DNA from: Fodinicola acaciae
GTDB taxonomy: Bacteria; Actinomycetota; Actinomycetes; Mycobacteriales; HKI-0501
Direction of reading: 5' to 3'
DNA length: 64,000 nt
Assembly: GCF_010993745.1 (NCBI RefSeq)
Contig: NZ_WOTN01000001.1
Coordinates: 1,987,235-2,051,234 of the forward strand
Below, in pieces: positions 28,357-37,793 of this stretch (the first letter of the stretch is position 1; the number at the start of each line of letters is the position of its first letter). Below the pieces are notes generated by a model. The model was not told the DNA's origin. It saw nothing but the letters and a program-made list of their open reading frames with translations, and searched no databases. The position numbers and the translations under genes were made by a program.

Positions 28357-28821
28357 TCAGGCGTCGGTGGCGGCCTCTTTGGCCGCGGTCAGCGCGGCGG
28401 CCACCCCCTCCGGTTCGGTCAGCCGGCGCAGCGCCGGCGCGGCGGCGGCCAGCGCGTGGCGTTCGTCGGAGGTGAGCCGGTTTTCCAGGCTGGACAGGAA
28501 AGCCAGCCGGCCGGCACGGCGGCGGCGCAGCACGGCGCGGCCCTCGTCGGTGATCTCGATCAGCGCGATCCGCGCGTCGGCCGGATCCGCACCGCGTACG
28601 ACCATCCCCTGGCGGACCAGCCGCGAGATCATCGCGGTCATCGATGGCTGGCTGACGTTTTCGCGTACGGCCAACTCGGTCAGCCGCCACGGGCCGGACG
28701 CGTCCAGCGTCGCCAGCGTGGCCAGCGCGGAAAAGCTGACCTCCCCGATCGAGGCCAGCTGCCGCGTCAGCATCCGGCTGATCTCGTCCAACGCCTCGAC
28801 CGCCGCGGTGTGTCCCGTCAC
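28357..28821 (-). CDS. MarR-family regulator
   Basis: 154 aa, winged helix. GPWRLTELAVRENVSQPSMTAMISRLVRQGMVVRG is the recognition HTH, followed by the wing ADARIALIEITDEGRAVL. GTG start at 28821. The gap upstream holds three TCTAT-type half-sites, the expected autoregulatory operator, and the MFS exporter follows 10 bp downstream. Expected role: ligand-released repressor of the exporter operon. Confidence 0.87.
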   Translation of the reverse strand: MTGHTAAVEALDEISRMLTRQLASIGEVSFSALATLATLDASGPWRLTELAVRENVSQPSMTAMISRLVRQGMVVRGADPADARIALIEITDEGRAVLRRRRAGRLAFLSSLENRLTSDERHALAAAAPALRRLTEPEGVAAALTAAKEAATDA

Positions 28822-28829
28822 GACGGCAA

Positions 28830-28860
28830 GTCTATAGACCCTCTATATAGATCGTCTATG
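28830..28860. promoter_or_regulatory. MarR operator cluster
   Basis: Perfect palindromes GTCTATAGAC (28830-28839) and TCTATATAGA (28842-28851), then a third half-site GTCTATG (28854-28860), spaced 12 bp apart on one DNA face. It lies 8 bp upstream of the MarR start and reaches into the stop codon of the AraC gene. Confidence 0.6.
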
Positions 28861-29800
28861 TAATCTGTCGCACGCCGGTCGGCCGGCGGTATTCGGTCGG
28901 ATTGACGCCGTAATGCCGCTTGAAAGCCACGCTCAAGGTGAACGCGCTCGTGTAGCCGACGCGCCGCGCGATGGCGGCCACCGTGTCGTCGGTCAGCCGG
29001 AGCTCGTCGGCGGCCAGGCAGGTCCGCCAGCCGGCCAGATAGCTCATCGGCCCCTCGCCGACAGCATCGCGAAACCGTCGCGCGAACGCCGCTCGCGACA
29101 GGTCGACCTTGTCGGCCAGCACCGCCACCGTCCACGGATACGCGGGATCGTCGTGCATCAGCCGCATCGCCGGACCGACGACCGGATCGGCCAGCGCGCG
29201 ATGCCAGGCCGGATGGCCGGCGTCCGGACCGGTCAGCCACGCGCGCAGCGTCGCCACCACCAGCAGGTCGACCAGCCGGTCCAGCACCACGCGCTGACCC
29301 GGCTCGTCCACAGCGATCTCGGTCAGCAGCAGCTCGGTCAACGACGTACGCGTCCGTGCCGCCGCCAGGTGGACGACCGTCGGCAGGCCGTCGAGCAACC
29401 GCTGGCCCACCGCTCCGGCGACCCAGTACGTCCCGTCGACCAGCAGATCCGGGCCGTCCGCCGGATAACCGCAGGTCCGTACGCCGATCACCATGCCATC
29501 GACCGGCGTGCCGTCCGGTCCGCGACACTCGTCGTCGCGCGCGACCAGCGCAGGCCGGCTGTCCGGCGAGTCGGCCACGACGTACGGCCGCGGGCCGCGC
29601 ACCAGCGCCACATCGCCGGCGGCCAGCCGCACCGGCTGACCATCTGCCGGCAGGATCCACGCGTCGCCGCGCGCCATGGTCAGCAACCGCAGCGGCGCGC
29701 CGTCCTCGAAGCTGATCGACCACGGTGGACCGAGGTGGATCTGCTCCACCGACGCACCCTCCGCACGTACCGACTCCAGCAGGTCCTCCACCATGTCCAC
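28856..29800 (-). CDS. AraC-family regulator (cupin_6 sensor)
   Basis: 314 aa. The N-terminal cupin-like sensor (PPWSISFEDGAPLRLLTMARGDAWIL, then the CGYPADGPDLL segment) is typical of AraC proteins annotated as cupin_6. The C-terminal double HTH contains VDLSRAAFARRFRDAVGEGPMSYLAGWR and RRVGYTSAFTLSVAFKRHYGVNPTEYRR. Start choice between GTG 29800 and ATG 29794 is open. The target could be the divergent PPOX-fold gene 107 bp away or an oxidoreductase elsewhere. Confidence 0.86.
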   Translation of the reverse strand: MDMVEDLLESVRAEGASVEQIHLGPPWSISFEDGAPLRLLTMARGDAWILPADGQPVRLAAGDVALVRGPRPYVVADSPDSRPALVARDDECRGPDGTPVDGMVIGVRTCGYPADGPDLLVDGTYWVAGAVGQRLLDGLPTVVHLAAARTRTSLTELLLTEIAVDEPGQRVVLDRLVDLLVVATLRAWLTGPDAGHPAWHRALADPVVGPAMRLMHDDPAYPWTVAVLADKVDLSRAAFARRFRDAVGEGPMSYLAGWRTCLAADELRLTDDTVAAIARRVGYTSAFTLSVAFKRHYGVNPTEYRRPTGVRQIT

Positions 29801-29907
29801 GCCGCCGAGCGTAGACGCACAAACATCAAAAGGAGACTCTGAGCCATCGCGCGTCGCATCAGCCGCGGATTTACTTGAGCCACCAACGACGACGAAAGCG
29901 AGTTCCG

Positions 29908-30330
29908 ATGGCTGACCCGAAGTTCACCAAGGACGAACGCGAGGCATTCCTGGCCGACCTGCACGTCGGCGTCATCAGCATCGAGCGCGACGGCCGCGCG
30001 CCGCTCACCGTGCCGATCTGGTACGACTACGCCGACGGCGACGTGATCATCTGGACCGAGCAACAGTCACGCAAGGCCGCGCTGATCAAGTCCGCCGGCC
30101 GCTTCAGCCTCTGCGTACAGCGGGAAGAGCCGCCTTATCAGTACGTGAGCGTGGACGGCCCGGTGGTGGGCTGGCAGGAGCCGGCGCCGACCGATGTCAT
30201 CACCCGGATCGCGCGCCGCTATCTCGGCGACGACGGCGACGCCTACCTGGAATCCGCGTCAGACGCGCCGACCGTACTGATCCGGATGCGCCCGGAACGC
30301 TGGTCCTCGATGGACTACTCGAAGGCTTAG
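29908..30330 (+). CDS. PPOX-class / pyridoxamine 5'-phosphate oxidase-fold protein
   Basis: 140 aa split beta-barrel: [28 protein letters not shown], then [38 protein letters not shown]. This matches small F420- or FMN-dependent reductases annotated as TIGR03618/PPOX. It probably reduces or binds small aromatic or heme-like ligands; the cofactor cannot be decided by eye. ATG 29908 is chosen; an upstream in-frame ATG at 29875 adds a basic leader without a better ribosome site. Convergent with trpC, overlapping four bases. Confidence 0.8.
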   Translation: MADPKFTKDEREAFLADLHVGVISIERDGRAPLTVPIWYDYADGDVIIWTEQQSRKAALIKSAGRFSLCVQREEPPYQYVSVDGPVVGWQEPAPTDVITRIARRYLGDDGDAYLESASDAPTVLIRMRPERWSSMDYSKA

Positions 30331-31100
30331 GAGCTGAACAAAGCGACCGATGCCTCCGGGTCGCCGGCACGTACCAACGCCTCGCCGACCAGCACCACGT
30401 CGGCGCCCCAGCCGCGATATTGGCGCACGTCATCGACGGTTTCCACGCCGGACTCGGCGACCCGTACGACACCGTCGGGCAGCCGCGGCGCGAGCTTGCC
30501 GAACACCGCGCGGTCGACCTCCAGCGTCTTGAGGTCGCGCGCGTTGATGCCGATGAGCCGCGCACCGACCTCGACGGCGCGGTCGAGCTCCTCGTCGGTG
30601 TGCGCCTCGACCAGCGCGGTGAGGCCGAGATCGGTGGCCAGGCCGAGCAGCTCACCGAGCGCCGGACCGTCCAGGCAGGCGACCATCAGCAGGATCAGGT
30701 CGGCGCCATGCGCGCGGGTCTCCCACACCTGATACGGCGTGACGATGAAATCCTTGCGCAGCAACGGAATGTCGACCGCGGCGCGTACGGCGTCGAGGTC
30801 GGCGAGGCTGCCGCCGAAGCGACGCCGCTCGGTCAGCACACTGATCGCCGCGGCGCCGCCGGCGGCGTAACGCGAGGCGAGCTCGGCCGGGTCGGGGATG
30901 TCGGCCAGCGCGCCTTTGCTCGGACTGCGCCGCTTGACCTCGGCGATGATCGAGGTGCGCGGCGCCCCGAAGGCCGGCATCGGGTCGAGCGCCGGCGCAC
31001 GGTCGGTGACCCTGGCCTGCAGCTCGGCCAGCGGCACGGCGCGCTGCCGCCGCACGAGGTCCTCGCGTACGCCTTCCAGGATGCCGTCCAACACCGTCAT
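30327..31100 (-). CDS. trpC: Indole-3-glycerol phosphate synthase
   Basis: 257 aa (beta/alpha)8 barrel, fourth committed step of tryptophan synthesis (CdRP to indole-3-glycerol phosphate). [13 protein letters not shown] holds the substrate Lys/Ser, [11 protein letters not shown] the catalytic Lys, [13 protein letters not shown] the Asn/Arg, and VAESGVET the Glu-Ser phosphate site. The protein is complete. Unlike the usual actinobacterial trpC-trpB-trpA order, no other trp gene is adjacent; the upstream neighbour on the same strand is the STAND protein, 42 bp away. Confidence 0.92.
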   Translation of the reverse strand: MTVLDGILEGVREDLVRRQRAVPLAELQARVTDRAPALDPMPAFGAPRTSIIAEVKRRSPSKGALADIPDPAELASRYAAGGAAAISVLTERRRFGGSLADLDAVRAAVDIPLLRKDFIVTPYQVWETRAHGADLILLMVACLDGPALGELLGLATDLGLTALVEAHTDEELDRAVEVGARLIGINARDLKTLEVDRAVFGKLAPRLPDGVVRVAESGVETVDDVRQYRGWGADVVLVGEALVRAGDPEASVALFSS

Positions 31101-31142
31101 GCCGGCGACTCTACCCGCCGTACGGGTCGCGGCCGGCGAACG

Positions 31143-34100
31143 CTACTGACATTCGATGAGATGATCGGCAACCCGTTGCAACGCCGGCAGATCGATCACC
31201 GCGACCGATTTCAGCGCATAATGCCAACCATTCGTGCCGAGCACTTCGGCAAGGAGCGGCTCGATCGGAACGATCTGGCGCAGTCCCGGTGAGTCGACGA
31301 CCTTCGCCGCCAGCCTTGCCAGTGCCTTGGCACGCGCGAACTCCTCGACGATGGCCGATGCCACCGCCTTGGCTTCGGCGGCGAGGCTTGACGCGCGGTG
31401 ACGATCGCCTGCTGACGCGTACGACGCCGCCAGCTGCGCCAACGGACGTACGCGGCCGCCGACCGAGGTGATCTCCGGCAACAGTCGCTCGGCATCCTCG
31501 TACGCGCCGGCCGCCGCACGCGCGATCGCCACGGCCTCGGCCACAGTCGACCGCGTATCCGGGTCGGCGATCTTCGCTATCAGCTCGTCGCTTCGTTTCA
31601 CCTTGTCCAGCGCCAAAACAAAGGCTGTCACGTCGCCTGGCGCCTCCTCCGCGAGCCGGAACAGGCTCTCGGCCAGCGCCTCGGCACGTTGGAGGTCACC
31701 GATGGCGATCCACACGGTCGCCACAGCGCCAAGTGCAAGTTCCGAGTAGAAGGGGCTCTCCACCTCGCGAGCCGCGTCTTCGGCGGCCACGGCCATGTCC
31801 GCCGCGCGGTCCAGTTGGCCGGCTTTCGCGAGAGCGAGCGCGACAGCCGTCATCGCGCCGGCACGGCGGCGGTCGGACACGCCGATGGACCGTACGATCC
31901 GTTGCGCGCGCTGATATCCGCCCGCCGTCGCGATCCGCGCGGCCACCGTCCCGAGAGCGGCGGCATGGCCGATCCGATTCGGCACCGACTCGGCGACTCG
32001 CTCCGCGCGGTCGACATCGCCGAGATCGAGCCAAACCTGGGCCGTACGCTCCAACGCGTCCGACTCGTCACGATCGCTCGCCGCGATCACGTGCTCCGTG
32101 TCGACCGCCAGCTGCGCGGCCTGCTCCGATTTTCCGGCAATGGCCGCCTGTCCCGCCACGACACTGAGCAGGTACGCGTCGTCCGCCGCGAGAGCCACCG
32201 CCCGGCTGATGTCGCCGGCCTCCGCGAGTGCGGCGACGATCGGCCGCCACGGCGTGCCGCGATCGGGATTTTGGTGTTTTTCCTGGCCATTCGAGTCGGT
32301 CAGATAGCCAGCCGCACCGAGAACGTCGCCCGCGGTCAACGCGGCCATTCTCCGCTCCAGCAGGGCGACCTCGTCCTCGCGGACCACGGTGGCCGCCATT
32401 TGCGCGGATGGTTCGGCCAATCCGGCCGCGGACAGCGCGACGGCCGCGCAGATCCTGGCCGGATCCTGAGCCCACGGATAGGGAAGCTCATCGATCGCCG
32501 CGGCCGCCGCGGCCGCCAGCTCACCGGCCTTCTCCGTGTCGCCACGCGCCGCCGAGACGATCGCCAGCGTGGCGAGCGTATAGACGGCGGCATAGGGATC
32601 GTCATAGTCCCTCGCCAACCGCTCGGCCTTTTTCGCCGTCCTGACCGCGAAGTCGGCATCGCCGACGACGACAAGGGCCGCCGCGACACCGGCCAGCGCG
32701 GCGGCCCTGCGATCGTTGCCAGGAATGCTGTCGGCGATCGCCAACGCCGGAGAGGTCTGGCCACGCAGCGCGAGCGTCGCCGGAAGGTCCCGTGAGACAT
32801 GACGGTTGCGCTCGTACAACTCCTCGCGTGTGACCGCGATCGACAGCAGCGAGTGGAAGTCGGGATGTCGTTGCTGTGCAAGCAGATCGTAGGTCGTACT
32901 CAGCTCATTGAGGGCCGAGGCGTCGCCGCCGGTGTGCTCGCGCTTCCGATCGAGCCGCCGCCGATCCGTCACCAATGCCAGCAAACGCTCGATGTCGCCG
33001 GTCGTGGCGAGCATCCGCGAATAGCCGCGTAACAGATACGCCGGCGAGCCGGACGGCCAGCCGCGCTCGGCGTAGCGGTCGGCCCACGCGTGCAGCTGCG
33101 CGCGATATTTCTCAACCTCAGAGCCAAACTGTCGGACGGCGATCGCACGCAACGTCTCGTGCGCGAAAATGTAGACCAGCACCTCCGGCGACTGGTATGC
33201 GCGCGTGTCCAGGCTCCGGCCGAGCGGACCCTGCATGATCGCGCCGAGTGCGTACGGTGGCCGGCCGGTCAGTTGCTCCAGATCCCGGAACGTCAGGCCA
33301 CCGCCGGAGGCGGTCATCAGGCCGAGCACGTCGCGCGCCAGCGGCTTGTTGCCGAAGACGCCGTGCAGCTCGGAGATCGCCTTGTTTTCCAGATATTGGG
33401 CGAACTGCCACCGGCTGAGCCGTCGCGGCGTCACCGCGCGGAGCGGATGGTCACCCGGCACGTCCGGCGGCAGGTCCGGATGCGGCCGGCTGGCCACCAG
33501 CACGCGCAGGCCGGGGATTTCCTTTCGTGGCAACAAAGAAGCGATGCTCGGCCGGTCGATGCCGCGACTGGTGTCCTCGTCGAGGCCATCGACGACGAGC
33601 AGCAGCCGGCGGTCGGTTTCGTACGCGCGGGTGGCAGCGGCGGTCAGCAGCCGCAACGCATGGCCGTGCCGCGCTTTGGACTCCAGCGCGGCCTGCGGCG
33701 ACTCGCCGACCAAGGTCGCCAACTGCTCGATCAGCGCGTCGGTGTACGCGTCGCTGTCCGACTGGCCGGCGAACCGGCTGGTGATGAAGAACGAGACGGT
33801 GTCCACATTGGCCGGTGCGTGCAGCACGAACCACGACAACAGCGCGGACTTCCCCGCCCACGGTCCGGCCTGCCACCAGAAATACCGGTCGTCGCCGGCA
33901 CAGAAGCGGACCAGCTCGGCCAGCTCGTCGACACGGTCGTCGAGCTGGTCGGGTGCGATGTGGTGAAGCTCGGCCTCGTACGCGCTGAGCGTCGCACGCT
34001 CACGGCTCGGCGGCACCGCGTCGGTCAGCGATCCCAGCGACAGCAACGCATTCGCGCGGTCGACGCGTGCCGCCGTCAGCCGGCCCGGACCATCGCTGCG

Positions 34101-34634
34101 GTGATGTTTCGCGACTATGCCGACGATCCGGTCGCCGACCCAGACCGCGGCGCCAGACATCCCCTCCCACGGCGACCCCTCCGACACGTCGGCCGGCGCC
34201 GGCACGGTCAGCTCCAGCGTGTCCTCGCGCCAGTTGGACAACACGGCGATCGAGCCGTGCGCGTGGCACGCGTCGCGATAGGCGGAGCCGTCCTCGAAAC
34301 GCAGCTTCCACCGTGGAAAACCGACCGCCTGAGCGGCCAACACGGCCGGCCGTACGCCGATCCGACCGAACGCCACCGCCGGCACGTCCTCGTGGTCGAT
34401 CCGGACCAGCGCGACGTCGTTCTCGGTTTCCCACGACCGCGCGGCGAACTCGCGCTGGCCAGGCAGATCCGGCTCGAACCGTACGCGCACCGACACCGCG
34501 TCGGCGAGCGCGTGCGCGGCGGTCAGGACCTCGCCGCCGCGGACGAGATAGCCAGAAGCGCGCCGCTCGCCATGCGCGTGCGACACGATCAGCTCGGCGA
34601 CCCTGCTCCGGTCGAGCCCCAACGCCTCCTCCAT
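31143..34634 (-). CDS. Trypsin-like protease - STAND NTPase - helical repeat protein
   Basis: 1163 aa from ATG 34634. Residues 1-200: S1-type protease-like domain with H41 (LTAAHA), D73 (ENDVALV) and S160 (GMSGAAVW). Residues about 240-430: STAND-type NTPase with Walker A AGPWAGKSALL (K262) and Walker B RRLLLVVDGLDED. From about 600 to the end: alanine-rich TPR-like repeats with periodic A..LA..G....A segments. This architecture (protease effector, switch NTPase, sensor repeats) resembles bacterial NLR-like conflict and antiphage proteins of actinomycetes and cyanobacteria. The start is uncertain: the frame is open to 34979, but upstream it runs into repeat DNA; GTG 34658 is another option. 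Confidence 0.75.
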   Translation of the reverse strand: MEEALGLDRSRVAELIVSHAHGERRASGYLVRGGEVLTAAHALADAVSVRVRFEPDLPGQREFAARSWETENDVALVRIDHEDVPAVAFGRIGVRPAVLAAQAVGFPRWKLRFEDGSAYRDACHAHGSIAVLSNWREDTLELTVPAPADVSEGSPWEGMSGAAVWVGDRIVGIVAKHHRSDGPGRLTAARVDRANALLSLGSLTDAVPPSRERATLSAYEAELHHIAPDQLDDRVDELAELVRFCAGDDRYFWWQAGPWAGKSALLSWFVLHAPANVDTVSFFITSRFAGQSDSDAYTDALIEQLATLVGESPQAALESKARHGHALRLLTAAATRAYETDRRLLLVVDGLDEDTSRGIDRPSIASLLPRKEIPGLRVLVASRPHPDLPPDVPGDHPLRAVTPRRLSRWQFAQYLENKAISELHGVFGNKPLARDVLGLMTASGGGLTFRDLEQLTGRPPYALGAIMQGPLGRSLDTRAYQSPEVLVYIFAHETLRAIAVRQFGSEVEKYRAQLHAWADRYAERGWPSGSPAYLLRGYSRMLATTGDIERLLALVTDRRRLDRKREHTGGDASALNELSTTYDLLAQQRHPDFHSLLSIAVTREELYERNRHVSRDLPATLALRGQTSPALAIADSIPGNDRRAAALAGVAAALVVVGDADFAVRTAKKAERLARDYDDPYAAVYTLATLAIVSAARGDTEKAGELAAAAAAAIDELPYPWAQDPARICAAVALSAAGLAEPSAQMAATVVREDEVALLERRMAALTAGDVLGAAGYLTDSNGQEKHQNPDRGTPWRPIVAALAEAGDISRAVALAADDAYLLSVVAGQAAIAGKSEQAAQLAVDTEHVIAASDRDESDALERTAQVWLDLGDVDRAERVAESVPNRIGHAAALGTVAARIATAGGYQRAQRIVRSIGVSDRRRAGAMTAVALALAKAGQLDRAADMAVAAEDAAREVESPFYSELALGAVATVWIAIGDLQRAEALAESLFRLAEEAPGDVTAFVLALDKVKRSDELIAKIADPDTRSTVAEAVAIARAAAGAYEDAERLLPEITSVGGRVRPLAQLAASYASAGDRHRASSLAAEAKAVASAIVEEFARAKALARLAAKVVDSPGLRQIVPIEPLLAEVLGTNGWHYALKSVAVIDLPALQRVADHLIECQ

Positions 34635-34755
34635 CCTCGGTGGACACAGCTTATCCACCGAGGCACCGGGTCCGTCGGCCCATCGGGAGCGTACGAACGT
34701 GCGCCTCTCGCGCCGTACGGCCACCACTCTCTCTCCTGGCCCCTCCTGGCCCCTC

Positions 34756-35275
34756 TTGACCACTTGCCGACCACCGCAGCATTCACGGCCCTCACCCACC
34801 GCCGCACTTCTGCCGTCACCGCACAAATCACGGCATTCACCGACCGCCGCAGATCTGCCGCCACTGACCGCCGAACGACGCCATTCCCACGCCACCCACC
34901 GACCGCCGGGCAAACCTCGGCACGCGGCGAGCGCCACACCAATCACGGGACTCAACGAGCGACGCGGTTTCCGCGGCACTCAACGCCGAATGCCGCCATT
35001 CGCACGCCACCCACCGACCGCCGGGCAAACCCCGGCACTCGGCGAGCGCCACACCAATCCCGACACGCACCGACCGGCGCACTTCTGCCGCCACTGACCA
35101 CCGAACGACGCCGTTCCCACGCCACCCACCGAGCGACGCACCAACCCCGGCACCCGGCGAGCGCCACACAACTCACGGCACCAACCGACCCCCGCACTTC
35201 CGCCGCCACCGACCACCCAACGACGCCATTCGTACGCCACTCACCGACCGCCGCACCAACCCCGGCACCCGTCGA
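34756..35275. repeat. 115-bp tandem repeat array
   Basis: Anchor sequence (C/C)C(G/C)AA(C/T)G(A/C)CGCC starts at 34871, 34986, 35101 and 35216, an exact 115-bp period. A more decayed unit precedes it from about 34756. Units share a C-rich core (ACGCCACCCACCGA, GGCGAGCGCCACAC, GCACTTCTGCCGCCACTGACC). 115 is not a multiple of three, so the open frames across it on the minus strand are not a protein repeat. The array ends about 120 bp before the start of the STAND gene and fills most of the gap to the GH3 gene. The remainder of the gap (34635-34755 and 35276-35345) shows nothing else I recognise. Confidence 0.8.
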
Positions 35276-35345
35276 GTGACGCGTTTTGGGCAGCGCTGAA
35301 CGCTGAATGCTGACTTTTGTGCGGCGCTCGGCAAAGACGTCGCGG

Positions 35346-37703
35346 CTAGCGCACGTTGAGCCGGCCGTGCAGCGGAAGGTCCGCCGATGACGGACCGGCG
35401 AAGATGTCGCGTACGCCGGCACCGACCGCCCAGCTGTGACTCGTGGTGTCCCAGTATCGGAACCGAGCCGCATCCAGGTGGATCCGTAGCCGCCGCAGCT
35501 CGCCGGGCCGCAACGTCACCTTCTGATAGCCGGCCAACGACCGCACCGCCTGCGGCTCGGTCACGCGCGGACTCGGTCCGAGATAGACCTGCGGCACCGC
35601 GTCACCCGTGCGCGATCCAGTGTTGCGTACGGTCAGCCAGGCATCCGCACCACCGCGACCATCCGGCACCACCGCGAGACCGCCGTACGCGAAAGACGTG
35701 TACGTGAGGCCAAAGCCAAACGGAAACAGCGGCTTCACGCCATGCGCGTCATACCAGCGATACCCGACCTCGATCCCCTCCCCGTAATCGACCCGCTTGC
35801 CAACACCGGGATAGCGCCGCGGATCACCAGCCACCGGCGTTTGCTTTTCCGACAAAGGGAAAGTCTGGGTCAGTCGACCGCCTGGCGCGGCGTCGCCGAA
35901 GAGCAGCGCGGCGGTGGCCTCGCCACCTTGTTGGCCGGGGTAATACATGTCGAGCACCGACTTCACCTGACCGAGCCACGGCATCGCCACCGACGAGCCG
36001 GTGTTGAGCACCACGACCGTGCGCGGATTTGCCTTCGCCACCTCGGAAACCAGCTCGTCCTGATAGGTGGCCAGCGACAACGACGGGCGATCGAGTCCCT
36101 CGCTTTCGTCGTCGTACACGAAAACCACCGCGGTCGTCGCCCGTTTCGCGGCAGCCGCCGCTGACCTGATCAGTTGGCGCGTCTCGGCCGGCGTCACCAG
36201 ACCGAGCCTCACCTTGTGTGGTCCGGTGATCGGGATGACGACGATCTTGTGCGGCCCCTTGGTCAGATGCGTCGGCAGCTCGCCGTCGCCGAGACCATAT
36301 GCACCGGCGATCACGTTACGGTCGTCGACGATCAGCTGTACGAGCTGATCGGGCGCTGTCGCACCGATCGAGATCCGGTAGTCGCCGTCAACAGGGGCGG
36401 TCAAGGCGCCGGCATAGTACTGACCAGGCACGGTCACCGTGCCGTCGTCGGCGCTGTTCAACGGCGGATTCACAGCCGACGCCGGGATCGGTGTGCCAAA
36501 AAGATCGCCGCCTGGCGCGTACGTGACCGTGCGACCGCCGGCCCGCGCGCGGATCGTGTCGACGGGCGCGTTCGCGTGGTCAGGATTGCCTTTCCCGCTG
36601 CCACCACCGCTGACCTTCGGCGTTTTGGCGGTCGGGCCGATCACCGCGATCGACCCGTCGCCGCGCAGCGGCAGCGTGTTTGCCCGGTTTTTCAACAGGA
36701 CCGCACCCTGTTCGGCGACCCGCTGAGCCACTCGCGCGGCGCCGGCCCGGTCCCGCGTCGGCCGCGGTTTGCCGTCCAGCAAGCCAAACCCGTCAAACTG
36801 CGTGAGGATGCGCGTCACCGCGGCGTCGACCGCCGACATCGGAACGGCCCCGTTGAGCACCGCGGCTTTCAGTTTGTCGGCCAGGAAAACACCCTCTGGC
36901 ATCTCCATGTCCAGGCCCTTCACCAGTGAGTCGGTGGAGTGGGTGGCGTCCCAGTCCGACATGACCCAGCCGCGAAATCCCCACTGTTCCTTGAGGATCG
37001 TGCGCAGCAACGTGCTGTTTCCGCACGCCGGCTCGCCGTTGACCTGGTTGTACGCGCACATGACCGAGCCAGCACCGGCATCCACGGCGGCTTTGAATCC
37101 CGGCAGCTCGATCTCGTGCAACGCCTGCTCGCCGACCGTGACGTCGATCCCGTCGCGGTTGGCCTCCTGGTTGTTTTCGGCGTAATGCTTGACGGTCGCG
37201 ATCATTCCCTGCGACTGCACACCTTGGACATGGCCGGCCACGGTGTTGGCCGAGACCAACGGATCTTCGCTGTACGACTCGAAATTGCGGCCACCGTACG
37301 GTTGCCGGATCACCCCGACCGTCGGTCCGAGCAACACGTCCATCTTCAACGCCCGGCCGTCGCGCCCGATCACCGCACCGTGCCGTTTTGCCAACGTCTG
37401 GTCGAAAGTCGAGGCCAGCATCACCGGCGCCGGCAGCGCGGTGGCGGTGGCACTGACCCGGATGCCGGCCGCGCCGTCGGCCATCCGCACCTCCGGAATG
37501 CCGAGCCGTGGCACACCAGGCAGATAGCCGGACTGGCCGAGGCTCCTCGGGTCGCCGATGCCGTGCAGGAACGACAGCTTCTCGTCCAGCGTCAGCTGCC
37601 TGACCAGGCTCGCGACGCGACCTGACGACACCGGTTGAGCGACCGGCAACAACGCCGCGATGGCGCCGAGAGCCACCACCGCGCGAAGAGTTGTCTGTTT
37701 CAT
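35346..37703 (-). CDS. Secreted glycoside hydrolase family 3 beta-glucosidase-like enzyme
   Basis: 785 aa with a Sec signal peptide (MKQTTLRAVVALGAIAALLPVAQPVSS). GH3 N-domain: MADGAAGIR, YGGRNFESYSEDP, KHYAENNQE, and the nucleophile motif GWVMSDWDA with D250. GH3 C-domain: RVAEQGAVLLKN and GGGSGKGNPDHA. A PA14-like insertion lies around YYAGALTAPVDGDYRISI. A fibronectin III-like end follows (GLTYTSFAYGGL...YQKVTLRPGELRRL). It cleaves beta-linked glucosides or xylosides outside the cell. Family length with PA14 is about 780 aa, so it is complete. Regulatory sites are not evident. Confidence 0.88.
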   Translation of the reverse strand: MKQTTLRAVVALGAIAALLPVAQPVSSGRVASLVRQLTLDEKLSFLHGIGDPRSLGQSGYLPGVPRLGIPEVRMADGAAGIRVSATATALPAPVMLASTFDQTLAKRHGAVIGRDGRALKMDVLLGPTVGVIRQPYGGRNFESYSEDPLVSANTVAGHVQGVQSQGMIATVKHYAENNQEANRDGIDVTVGEQALHEIELPGFKAAVDAGAGSVMCAYNQVNGEPACGNSTLLRTILKEQWGFRGWVMSDWDATHSTDSLVKGLDMEMPEGVFLADKLKAAVLNGAVPMSAVDAAVTRILTQFDGFGLLDGKPRPTRDRAGAARVAQRVAEQGAVLLKNRANTLPLRGDGSIAVIGPTAKTPKVSGGGSGKGNPDHANAPVDTIRARAGGRTVTYAPGGDLFGTPIPASAVNPPLNSADDGTVTVPGQYYAGALTAPVDGDYRISIGATAPDQLVQLIVDDRNVIAGAYGLGDGELPTHLTKGPHKIVVIPITGPHKVRLGLVTPAETRQLIRSAAAAAKRATTAVVFVYDDESEGLDRPSLSLATYQDELVSEVAKANPRTVVVLNTGSSVAMPWLGQVKSVLDMYYPGQQGGEATAALLFGDAAPGGRLTQTFPLSEKQTPVAGDPRRYPGVGKRVDYGEGIEVGYRWYDAHGVKPLFPFGFGLTYTSFAYGGLAVVPDGRGGADAWLTVRNTGSRTGDAVPQVYLGPSPRVTEPQAVRSLAGYQKVTLRPGELRRLRIHLDAARFRYWDTTSHSWAVGAGVRDIFAGPSSADLPLHGRLNVR

Positions 37704-37793
37704 CCGTCGATTGCAGCGCGGCGGAGACCGCGGTCACCAGATCAGAACGTCCGTGACTACCCGACTTTAGTTGCTATTTGGCAGAATGGAGGC

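Noticed and set aside
34645..34664. Replication origin (DnaA-box-like TTATCCAC)
   Set aside because: Only one or two imperfect boxes, no dnaA/dnaN/gyrB nearby.
34756..35275. CRISPR array
   Set aside because: Units are 115 bp head to tail with no spacers, and no cas genes are present.
34756..35275. Repeat-containing protein on the minus strand
   Set aside because: Period 115 shifts the frame at every unit, so open frames are due to lack of stops in G-rich DNA.
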